The notes under the pieces were generated by a model that saw only the letters and a list, made by a program, of their open reading frames with translations, was not told the origin of the DNA and did not search any database. From Coenobita brevimanus (taxonomy: Eukaryota > Arthropoda > Malacostraca > Decapoda > Coenobitidae): DNA of 64,000 nt. The position numbers and the translations under genes are program-made. Location: the NCBI GenBank assembly GCA_032717465.1, contig CM064664.1:5719173-5783172 (forward strand), written 5' to 3'. Shown here in pieces: positions 54,007-64,000 of the stretch. Position 1 is the first letter of the stretch; every line of letters begins with the position of its first letter.

Positions 54007-56116
54007 TGTAATGCTAGGTGTTTTAGGTTTGGCTTCCCGTTCCTTAAACTCCTAACATATAGCAGGGCTCTCTTTCGAGACCGGGGCTTAGACAAATAAG
54101 AGAGAGGCAGGACACAAAAACTACAGGCAATAACCTTACACGTGTATTACTTAGTCAGACAGGGGAATCAGCAGATGTTACAGACACGTTTTACTGGGCA
54201 ATTATAAACTCTTATAATTAGGTTGGGTTAATAGTAGCTTGCAGGATATTGTTTGGGAATACAGTGAAAACAACACTGGAGGTGGAATATTCTAAATTGG
54301 TATAGTCCAGGGTCTCTAAGCGAGTGGAGATGCTAGAGTTATTTCTCACTGGGGGGGGGGTGTAAGGCATTGGGGTCTAATTAGGATTATGGTAATATGA
54401 GGTAGAGTCTAATGGTAGCATGTTCACTTTGTTATTTTCTACTCGTAGGTTGCTTTTGATCAATTACCATCACTCACTCCACTGCTTTGGTGTTTATCTT
54501 ATTACTGGATGGTAGTTCACTGTGTCTGTTCTTCTTTCCAACACTTTGGTCTATCACTGTCAATTCACTATTCTGCCTCATCAATGCTTGACCACTATCA
54601 ATGCACAGTTACAGTCACTATGGTCTGGTGCGAAGGGTGAGGCTGAGGGGCAACACAACTCCACTACTGACGGGGCTGGGCACGACCAGGAGACTCCGTG
54701 CTCAGGGGGCACGGGAGCATGCGCAGAGGCATCTGCTCTCATCCGGGGCTGTGGGTGGCAAAGGGTCCCTTAATCTCAAGGCTGGGGACAGGAGTGCGGC
54801 CCTCAGGGCTGGGGCCAATCAATTGCCTGAACCGGTCATTCAAGCTCCTAACGGAGGGAGAGGTCCTCCGCAGTTGAGGTGTAGGGAGTTCCTGCCCAGG
54901 CGTTCTGGGGATGGTCTGGGGTTCCTGAGGACTGCGGTCCCCAGGGCTGGCCGGTGCCGACAGGCAGGGGCTGCTGCACTGGTCTGCATCAGGGTCCGTC
55001 AGGTGGGTCTCCTCCAGAGCCAGTCGTTGGGAGCAGAGGCCCTCTACGCCCTCTGCACTGGGTGTCAGGGAACAGGCGACAAGCTTAGGCGGCAGGGCGG
55101 CTCTTGGCCACTTCCTGCTGTAGGGCCTGGCCACTGGCTGTGGCTTCCTAGAGGCGCGGGTACAAGCCGCCAAGGTCCAGCTACTGGCCGTGGCCTGAGA
55201 GGGTGAGTGACTGCCAGCAAACCCAGGGACACCTTCAGGGCGGCTACAGGCCGTCTGATGAAGGCGAGAGTGGCTACAGGCCAACTCCTGCGGGAGGGGT
55301 GTAGAGTGGCTACAGGCCAACTCCTGCAGGAGGGGTGTAGAGTGGCTACAGGCCAACTCCTGCAGGAGAGGTGTAGAGCGGCTATAGGCTGACTCAGGGG
55401 GGACACCTTCGGAGTGGCTGCTGCCCATCTGACAAAGGCGGGAGCGGCTACCGGCCATCTCCTCATTACCCTCAGAATGGCTACCGGCCATCTCCTTAGT
55501 GAGGGGTGAGCGGCTACCGGCCGTCTCAGGGGGAAGCGGCTACAGGCCATCTGACAAAGGTGGGAACAGCTACAGGCCGTCTCCTTCAGGAGGGGTTTGG
55601 AGCGGCTACCAGCTGTCTCCGGAAGTACACCTTCAGAGCGATCGCAGGTCATCTCTTGGCGAAGGTGGGAGCAGCTACCGGCCATCTCCTGATTACCTTC
55701 AGGACGGCTACAGGCCGTTTCCTTAGCGTGGAGTGAGCGGCTACTGGCCGTCTCAAAGAGGAAGACACCTTCAGATAGGCTACTGGCCATCTCCTGACAA
55801 AGGCAGGAGCGGCTACTGGCCGTCTCTTTTGGGGTGCTGGCAGGAGCTGGATAGGCAGCTCCACCCTATAGCTGGTTTACTGAAGGTTCGCCTGGAAGGT
55901 AGTGCAGTATTCCTGCTATGGCGACGGCGGGCGTGCTCCGGGTCATAGGGGCGCATGGCCCGAGCTGACTCAGGCCGTTGTCACACCGAGTCCCCACGCG
56001 CTGCTGCTGCTCCTCTGTGGGCTCCTTGTGGGGGTGTCCGGGAGTTCATGGGGGCACTATACTGTATTCCTTGTGGGAGTGGCTGGGTGTTCCAGGGGGC
56101 ACTATGCTGCATTTTA
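54007..56116 (-). repeat. Gypsy-1 5' LTR with internal motif array
   Basis: It aligns end to end with 46565-48707. It carries the same 'ggctacnggcc' array (about 55130-55830), including three near-identical ~36-base units at about 55265-55375, so unit numbers differ between the LTRs. Directly inside it, in element orientation, 'tggtggacagcagtgg' is the primer-binding-site position. I could not name the matching tRNA. Confidence 0.9.
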
Positions 56117-56584
56117 GTCATGTATCCCATCTGGCACCATACACGACTATGGCGGTATACTGTGTAGCAATCCAGTTGTTATTGCACAGTTATCATGTAG
56201 GTCCAGTGGCAATCGTGTCTACCACATTGATAACTCAGTTTCACACACGCAGTTACTTGTGTGGATATTGTGTTGTGATCGGACGCTGATTGTGTTGAAG
56301 TCGAGCGACTCTTACAGCTGTCGAGTAGCGATCTTGCTGTTGTCGTATAGTGGTTGTGGATGTCGATTTTGGGAAGATATTTATCTTGTTGTTGTTGTGT
56401 TGTTGTCATGTTGTGACCGTATAGAGATCGTGTTGTGGTCGTGCTATTGACGTGTCGATCGAACACAGATCAGGGTCGATAAACTTGGCCGATCACAGTA
56501 CGGCAACGGAGTTTCCCACACGATCGTAGTTCGATTACAACACGATAGTAACACCACAAATATAACGTTCTTTTTCGTCACATT

Positions 56585-56624
56585 GTCGGCCAAAATATAG
56601 TGCATGCACTATTTTTTGGCCGAC
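56585..56624. repeat. 40-base near-perfect palindrome
   Basis: 'gtcggccaaaatatagtgca' is followed by its near reverse complement. The centre is 'gtgcatgcac' and the ends are 'gtcggcc' and 'ggccgac'. Confidence 0.9.
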
Positions 56625-56931
56625 CACAGCTGACGATTTCCGACCCGTAAGACACCCCCTTGAAAATGACATATTGAGGCGATCTTTTTACACGATAAAC
56701 AGATGATGTTGGCCGACTCAGAAAAAATTCAAATTTTTGGAAAGATTGGCTGTGATCCGGGGCTATCGTAGTGTGTGTGATGCAGGCTTTAGTGGTGCCT
56801 GAATGACTACAGTAGATAGTCCAGTAAGCTTAAAATATGTAGCAACAATCATCTACCTACGTACCTAGTCTTCTTCCTCCAAAGAAAGGGGGATAGCCGA
56901 GACAGGACAACACACCTCCAATTTACTCATT

Positions 56932-57035
<104 letters not shown>

Positions 57036-57261
57036 TATACTCATATCTTAGCCGGAAGGGGGGAAGGGACAAATCCTCACCATACCAAACCGCACCAGGG
57101 TCAACTGCACAGTGTAATCAGTGACATCCGCAGCAGGGCCCAACATAAGAGCTGGTTTACCCCTGCCATATCATGATGAACCCATACCCTTACCCACACC
57201 TGACCTGATCAGGTGATCAGCCCAAATGTGGGAGAATATCCCCTCACAGGTGCATCACCAT

Positions 57262-60170
57262 TTATTCATTCACAATTTCTCTCCAGTCATCCCCATCACG
57301 TCCAACCACTCCTCCTTGTTCTACAGACATCCCACTTGCATCTAACACTCTTTTTACACTGTCCATCCATCCTATTTGTGGTCTTCCTCTCAGCCTTACA
57401 CTTCTCACATCCAATTCAGTTATCTTTCTCACCAATCGCTGTTCATCCATTCTCTCCATATGCCCAAACCATTGCAACACCTCTGCTCAATTCGATCAGC
57501 CATCTCCCGCATAACTCCAGTTCTCCTTCTCACTTCATCTTTTCTCACTCAATCCATATGCGTCATTTCACATATACTCCACAGACACCTCATGTACATT
57601 ACATTCAAACTCTTCCTTTCTGCTACACCCCTAATCCAAGTTTCAGCCCCATATAATGCAGCCTGTACGACTACACCCTCATGCAGCCTTGTTTTTACAT
57701 CCATTCTAAGCAAATGGCATCTAAACACTTTTTTCATTCCTCCCAACACCTTTCCTACTTCATTCATTCTAAACTTCACCTCTACATCTATTTTTCCATC
57801 AACAACAACATGTGACCCTAATTACTTAAAACACTCTACCTCCTCAAACAACTCACCATTCAAAACTACATTCATCCTCCTACTGTCTACCAACCTCATA
57901 CGGTTCATCACTTTACTCTTATTCTCATTTACTCTGAATTTACTCCTTTCACCTACCCTTCCAAACTCCTCTACCAACTGTCTCAACCACTCCGAATCAG
58001 TCACCAGTGCCGTGTCATCTGCAAACAGAAGCTGAGTCAGATTCCACTCTCTACCATCAGCATTCATTAGACTCAAGCCTTCACCTAACACTTGTTCATT
58101 CACCTCCCTTACAACACCATTCATATAAAGAGTAAACAACCAAGGCGACATCAAACACCCCACTCTCACGGGAAACCAATCACTCACAGTATATCCCATT
58201 CTTACTCACTTTCTACTATTTTCATAAAAACTTTTCACTCATTGTAATCTACCATCAAGTCCATACAGTCTCAAAACAGTTCACATATCCTCATCAATTT
58301 CATCATATGGTATCCATAAATCCATGAACATCCAAAACACATCCTTACCTTTTGCCAAATACTTTTCACACACCTGTCTCACAGCAAACACCTGATCCAT
58401 GCATTCCCTCCCTCTCCTTAAGCCACACTGCTCATCACCAATCACTCCCTTTTTATCCTCTCTGACTCTCTTAATCAACATTCTACCATACACCTTACCT
58501 ACAACACTCAATAGACTTATACCACTAAAACTGGTAAAGTCATACTTATCACCCTTACCTTTATACAGCGTAACCACACATGTACATGCCCAGTCAGTCA
58601 GCACCATACCGCTCACAAAGCACAGATTCAGCAATCTTACTAACTACTCAACAATAGTAGCTCCACCACCTTTCTGACATTCCATAGGACACCCATCCAT
58701 ACCTACACCGTTTCCTGCTTTCATCTCCTTGATTGCCTCCTGCACTTCCTCAGTCGTGATCAAAGAATTAATCAGCTCTTCAAACACATTTATTCCTTGC
58801 ACCCTTCCATCTGCCACAATCTCACCCTCCCTTTCCTCCTCTACATTTAACAGTCTTTCAAAATACTCTGCCCATCACTTCCTTACGGCATCCATCTCAA
58901 TTAACATCTTTCTATCCTCTACTTTTACACGCTTTTCCTTCCCAGACTCTTCCCTTCGCACTCTCCTCACTTCCTTCCAAAACATTTTCTTTTTCTATTC
59001 AAAATTTTGTCAACCGCCTACCCCACCTCTCATCTCCTGCCACTTTAGCATCGTCCAATCCCCTTCTCGCCATATTCCTCTTTTCCTTACCTCTTTCATA
59101 CGACACCTCATCGTTCCTCTACAGCCACACTTCATATGCACGTCTCTTCTCAGCTACAGCCACACTTACTTCCTCATACCACCATCCACTTCCCATTCTT
59201 ACACCACTACCTACTCGTCTCACATCACACACCTCTTCCACATACCTCACTACAGCACACTTAAACAACTGCTATTCTTTCTCCACACCGCCATTTTCCT
59301 GATCTTTCACTGCTTTCCACTCATCTTTCAGCTTTCCCTTATACTATATCATGTTCTCTCTTTTATCCAACTCACTGATTTTCAAAACCTCCCTATCACA
59401 CGTAAAGCTCCTTGATCTCACCCATCTCATACCTACCCGCAACTTTCCCTCCGCAAGGTAGTGGTCACTCATACCTCCACCCTTCTGTCTCAAAACACTC
59501 ATATCCAGGAATTTTTTTCCAACATTCCTGGAGACAACTACATAGTTCATCAGTGCTCTATCAGCAACTCTTCCACCTTCCTGTCTCACCCATATATACT
59601 TATATATTTCTTCCCAAAAAGGGATTTCCAATCGTCGTCTCTTGCTCAACAGACATCCGTATCATACTTTCTCCATTATAAATTTATTCAAGGCACACCA
59701 TGCATACCAACGAAACCTTCAACTGCTACATTTCCCACTCTAGCATTCAAATCTCCCATCATTACCACATTCATATTTGCTCCAAAATTCCGCAAACATT
59801 CATCATTCTAGAATAACTCCCTCACCTTTTCATCCCTCTCACTACCAGGCCCATATGCACTCACAAATACCCAAAACTCACGTCCAAATTTCTCATTGAC
59901 CCACGTCAGTCTCGATGACACCTTCCATTCAATCATACACTGGTGCACTTCCGGGCTCACTATCAAGGCCACTTCTTCTCTCTTTCTCCCTCTATCAACA
60001 CCTGACATCCTTCTAGTTACACTTCCATACTTAGATTCACCTTTCTCTTTTCATCTTTGTTTCACTCAAAGCTAAAACGTCAAACTTTCTTCTCACAAAC
60101 ATTCTCCCAATCTCCTCCCTTTTAGGCTCAATCGTACTACATCCACGCACATTCATAGACCCAATCTTCA
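57262..60170 (-). pseudogene. RTE-3 endonuclease-reverse transcriptase, broken
   Basis: On the minus strand, an endonuclease start reads MNVRGCSTIEPKREEIGRMF with LALSETKMK, the catalytic SETK block, at about 60155-60040. Then WVFVSAYGPGSERDEK (60008-59808) and ALMNYVVVSRNVGKKFLDMS (59649-59344) follow. The reverse transcriptase has CVVTLYKGKGDKYDF, GISLLSVVGKVYGRMLI and FMDLWIPYDEID (58634-58281). The catalytic LLFADDTALVTDSE is in 58199-57822. The C-terminal part (57779-57262) has YGAETWIRG and LQWFGHMERMDE with GRPQIGWMDSVKR. Several frame breaks occur. The endonuclease part is more decayed than the RT. Confidence 0.82.
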
Positions 60171-60480
60171 GGGTACGGGGATAACTCCATCCCCCATCCC
60201 TTTCTCTGGCCTGTCTCTTTTTAGGAACTAAAAAACAGAGGAAGGGGTCTCTAGTCCCCTCACCCCGCCCTATTTAGTCGCCTTTTACGACATTGTACTA
60301 CGAATTGTACTACATCCACGCACATTCGTAGACCCAATCTTCACGGTACGGGTATAACTCAGCCCCTTCACTTTTTCTATGCCCTGTCTCATTGTAGGAA
60401 CTAGAAATACAGAGGAGGGAGTCCGTAGTCCCCTCACCCCGTCCCTATTAGTTGCCTTTTACAACACGCAGGGAATACAA
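60134..60480 (-). repeat. 173-bp tandem duplication at the RTE-3 5' end
   Basis: 'gtactacatccacgcacatt' begins at 60134 and 60307, and 'tagtcccctcacccc' recurs at about 60252 and 60426. Each unit includes the codons for the NVRGC start of the endonuclease plus upstream leader. Confidence 0.88.
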
Positions 60481-60737
60481 TGGCAGAATTCTTCCTAACA
60501 CAGCCTTGTTGCAGAGTGTTGGTACCACCCCATCGTACGGCCAGATTGTGTCCCCTACGCCACAGGATGGACACATTCATGAATACTAATAAAGAAACAG
60601 GGAGAATACCAGCAGTCTGCCACTAGAGGGCAGGTTAATCGCACATGTCAACCTCCCCCCCCCCACACACACAGAAACACTCTCCTTACCCCCACCAAAG
60701 CACTGATTTGCAAAGTGGATGAATTGGAGATCTAAAG

Positions 60738-60739
<2 letters not shown>

Positions 60740-60798
<59 letters not shown>
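60740..60798 (+). repeat. (TC)n microsatellite
   Basis: Uninterrupted CT dinucleotides, 59 bases. Confidence 0.98.
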
Positions 60799-60801
<3 letters not shown>

Positions 60802-61939
60802 ATGTAATAATAGTTTCATTTGTCTTATTAGGTTTATTATTACGTGCATAGACGGACCTTCTCTTCCATGTGAGGAAATTGTTTTGAAGTTTTAGCAGGA
60901 TTCTGTAAAATGACCCAAGTGTACCATATCTATTCAAATATTTGTCCATCATCTTCTAAACGATATACTAAAATCCAAGTAAGAGAGACATATAAGATTA
61001 CTGGCGGTATATCTCCTGCCTTGTTATCTGGGAAGCCACACATCTTCCTATCCACTCATCCACCTACTCACTCACCCCATCAAACACAACCCCACCTTGG
61101 CCGCTTGTTTTTTTTTTTTTTCTTCAGCACATGCATTCAGTCGTACTGGCAACATTGGAATGAGTTCAGTGTGAATGATTCGGCAACGTCACACCTTCGC
61201 TTGTGATTAGATGAAACAATTGGAGAAATTGTTCTCCCATAAGGTCTTCCTCATAAGGTTTTCAGTAACTTGGTAAAGGTCTTCAGTAACTGTAGCTCGA
61301 TTACTGTTGAAAATTGAAGCCATGTGGATCAACATTTTTGCCCTCCACCTGACAGAGTCAGAGGAGGATGTTGTTATCACTGGGATCAATAAGTGTTGGG
61401 TGGCAGGGCAGTTTCTGGGCATCGAGATTTCGTTTCTGGGCCAGAACTCAGAAAGTATTCACTACAGAGTCACGAAATTTGACAGAGTTACAGTATGTAT
61501 CTTATAATGAACTGATGCCTTTTGATAGGTAGAATGTTGTGTCTTAGGTAGTTTTTTTTTTTTTTTTTTTTAATAATGAAATAGTAACAAAAATAATTTT
61601 TCCATTTGTTTCAATGCGATCTGCACAAGGAATCTGATGGGCCCATGTTATGTGTTGTCAAGCCTAATGATTTTGGACTGAACCAAATTACGTAATTAAC
61701 TATCATGATGTTGATGAATTTTAGTGATGTTAGAGCATGTTTGCAAATTGACCCTCGACAATATGTGCCACAAAATCTTGCTAAATTTGAGGTTGAGCAG
61801 ACTACTCAGGTCTTATGAGTGAAACTTCACGGTAATATTATGCGTAATTTAATTAGCATCTTTCCTCAAACAGTAAGCAAATTGACTCCCCCAGAGACAC
61901 CCAATTTGCTAGTTTAATTTCTAAAGGATTAGTGATAAT
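60799..61939. other. Unassigned stretch before Gypsy-2
   Basis: No gene recognised. It has T-runs at about 61110-61121 and 61551-61571. It may include gag and LTR remnants of Gypsy-2, but no terminal repeat was found. Confidence 0.35.
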
Positions 61940-62989
61940 TGATAACGATAACACTAAGGAAGTCACAATTTCCCGAGATAGGTACTTTGCAGTCTCTTAA
62001 GCTGAAGATGATAATAAATGTTGCCCAGCCTGATAAATGTGTTTTATCACAAAAAATAGATGATTATTTATCTGTTCCCTTGGCTGAAGTGGAGCTTCAG
62101 TCAGAGTTAGTTTCAGGTCCAGTACGTGTGGTCATCCTTAAAAGTTTCCTGTAAAATGGGTCCTTTTCCTTTTGGGTAATGACTTTGCAGGGCAAGTGAG
62201 TGCAGTTCCCTATGTATTAAGAAGTCCCATAAGTGAGGAGAGGACAAAAGCACTGGAGGTAGAATGCCTTTCACTGTGTCATGCCCGTGCTGTAACTAGA
62301 GCCATGACGGCAAAATTCCGTCTTGATAGTGATAATATTCATATTAATGGGGTGCCAGATGGTATTTTTCTGGCTGATACTTACTTTGCCCAGTTGAATG
62401 ACTCTGAGGTTGAAGACTCCTCACATAGTAGTGCAAGTCTAGCTGGAACTGGCTGAAATGCAGAGATCTGATACAGACTCTACAGTTTTGACTGACTCTA
62501 CAGTGAGTGAGGAAGAACGTGAGGCTGAGTTGTCTGAGTGTTTCTACCTGTGAGCAATTATTATGCTGATGCATCGTTGGAGACTTCCCCGTGCTGCTCA
62601 TAATGATGAGTGGGTGAATATACATCAAAATTGGTTGTTCCGTAGGTGTGGAGGCAAGGGATTCTAGTACTCGCTCATTTTTCTACTTTGGCAGGTCACT
62701 TAGAGTGAGGAAGACTCTTCCTCCCATCTTGCAAAATTTGTACTGGCCTGGAATTCGTTGATACTTTTCTAAACATTTTAGCTCATGCCACAGTGCCAGC
62801 TGGTCGGTAAGAGTAATAAGCCTGTTCTTGTAGCGCCACTGGTTTCTCCTCCTGTCTTTGATGTCCCCTTCACTACAGTTCTTCTAGATATTGTCTGCTC
62901 TACCAAGGACCTCATCAGGCCACCAGTATATTCTATGTTAGACATGGCCACTACGAATCCTGAAGCCATCCCCTTGCGAAACACTTCAG
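61940..62989 (+). pseudogene. Gypsy-2 remnant: protease region and integrase N-terminal part, no reverse transcriptase
   Basis: 61940-62160 encodes VPLAEVELQSELVSGPVRV, the segment after the protease active site in a vertebrate-like Gypsy group. A GNDFAGQVSAVP stretch follows in the frame at 62172-62456, then a SLCHARAVTRAM linker. From about 62680 the sequence is integrase: VRKTLPPILQNLYWPG, KSNKPVLVAPLVSPP, VPFTTVLLDIVC (first catalytic aspartate) and MLDMATTNPEAIPLRN. The ~1.5 kb of reverse transcriptase and RNase H expected between these two parts is missing, so the element is internally deleted. Stops are frequent. Confidence 0.7.
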
Positions 62990-63756
62990 TTAACCCGCCC
63001 CATCCCGTCGACGTATGGGTACGTTGCAACGATTTGCATTTGCCAGTCTTGGCGACGTACCGGTACGTCGTGCAATTGCAAGGTCCCTAATTTGCACAAT
63101 TTTCAATTTTCGCGCGTGATTTTTTGTATGTATACACAGGACACCTTCCTCTATTCCTTTACAAGATGCCAAGCAGGGACAATGCCTTACACCGCATAAC
63201 CTCCCCCCTCCCCCCCTCACGCCATTGTCTCGGCAATTCACCTGTTACCAGTGACCTGGCCAATAAAGACATTCAGGGCCAGAGTGATTCCCCAATCGAT
63301 GACAATGTGGAGGACAAGGTTTACATAGCACTAGAGGAAGAAATAGTCAGAAATGATGATCAGGTAATGTGGGAGAAAAAAGGTCATGAATGGTGATTAG
63401 TTAGTGAGTGAAACAATGCTTATAATGCCTATATTACTGCTTGAAAACCAATATACTCTTATACTACATATAAATTCGTACCAAGTAAATAAATAAATAC
63501 CGTTTATGAGTGGATAAAATAGTTACCCTCCCATAGAACTCGTTTTCTTTGGTACCAGCATGTTAGAAAACCCAGTCAGGTAAGGAGGAACTCCTACCTG
63601 GATTGAGTCTTTTAAACCTCAGGTGAGCGATTTCTCTATGAATTTTCGATGTTTCTCACCAAAAGTGAAGGTTTTAGCCAAAAAAAAAAAATTCGAAAAT
63701 ACCTCGGGACTGGGGGATGTCGGAGGTGCGGAAAACCTCGGGACGTGACTGGTTAA
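62990..63756 (+). mobile_element. piggyBac MITE family A, copy 3
   Basis: TTAA lies at 62990-62993 and 63753-63756. The left end is 'cccgccccatcccg' and the right end 'cctcgggacgtgactgg'. It is closely similar to copy 1 over its whole length. The interior reads DNVEDKVYIALEEEIVRNDD. It is inserted in the Gypsy-2 integrase coding region, which continues on the other side. Confidence 0.9.
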
Positions 63757-64000
63757 AGCAGTGATAAGGGAGATAATTCATGTTTCACTAAGTTTGATCT
63801 TCCAAGTGGGGTGCAATCAGATCAGAGGAACAGTTCCATGTCAAAATTATTTAATCCAATCCTCAAAGAGTTTGTGATCTCCCATATCACCTCAGCGTAC
63901 CATCCTCAGAGTCAGGGAGCACTGGAGAGATAGCAACTCACCCTCAAACAAATATGAAAGAAATGTTGTATCGTTTATGAAAAGGACTGGGACAAAGGTC
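63757..64000 (+). pseudogene. Gypsy-2 integrase, catalytic core continuation (runs off the window)
   Basis: Reading continues with VIREIIH and then, after small frame changes, LPSGVQSDQ with the second catalytic aspartate. An ISHITSAYHPQSQGALER block follows, containing the typical HPQSQG...E of integrases with the catalytic glutamate. A stop (tag) replaces the residue after the ALER block. The window ends before the C-terminal domain. Confidence 0.78.

Larger units (their letters stand above)
46565..56116 (-). mobile_element. Ty3/gypsy LTR retrotransposon (Gypsy-1), complete, antisense
   Basis: Two LTRs of about 2.1 kb (46565-48707 and 54007-56116) flank gag, protease, reverse transcriptase, RNase H and integrase on the minus strand. 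The 5-base duplication GTCAT occurs at 46560-46564 and 56117-56121. Integrase lies after RNase H, the Ty3/gypsy order. Frame breaks in pol and visible LTR divergence (roughly 8% in the first ~200 aligned bases by eye, plus indels) show that it is old and inactive. Total length is 9552 bases. Confidence 0.93.

Noticed and set aside
57213..59811. Long plus-strand frames of S, T, F and P residues
   Set aside because: They are shadows of the antisense RTE-3 coding sequence.

Overview
The window looks like intergenic or intronic DNA from an arthropod, most likely a decapod crustacean. That is an inference from style: very dense and long (CA)n, (GA)n and (TA)n microsatellites, many decayed CR1-, RTE- and Jockey-type retroelements, TTAA-flanked piggyBac-type elements, and one split exon resembling the end of a crustacean ionotropic receptor. 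No bacterial gene organisation, rRNA, tRNA or CRISPR array was seen. A 100-base run of N at 18634-18733 marks an assembly gap.

Layout. 1-1662: right-hand part of a piggyBac element with the transposase C terminus. 2072-10430: an antisense Jockey/BS-like retroelement (copy A), split by a 2-kb TTAA element (2510-4539) and by a second antisense copy (copy B, 4954-8345), which itself carries a piggyBac MITE (5730-6493). 12655-16141: a hAT element with 8-bp target duplications. 17205-18335: DIRS-like remnant. 18734-28540: a second antisense Jockey-like element broken by two TTAA elements and a long RTE element. 29077-36170: a CR1-like element broken by a palindromic TTAA element (itself broken by an RTE copy) and by an antisense RTE tail. 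38668-38946: the only probable host exon. 39085-44935: RTE copy, TTAA element and a sense Jockey/BS copy. 46565-56116: a complete antisense Ty3/gypsy element with 2.1-kb LTRs and a 5-bp target duplication. 57032-60480: antisense RTE. 61940-64000: decayed Gypsy with a piggyBac MITE inside its integrase region.

The insertions can be ordered because host elements continue on both sides of their guests. Nine TTAA-bounded elements from about five families lie in 64 kb. One MITE family shares its right terminus with the transposase-bearing element at 1-1662, which suggests the source of its mobilising enzyme. I found no clearly new coding system. The most interesting structures are the fold-back TTAA element, the conserved subterminal motif pair in two MITE families, the motif arrays inside the Gypsy LTRs, and the receptor exon embedded in the transposon field. 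All elements except perhaps the receptor exon look non-functional.
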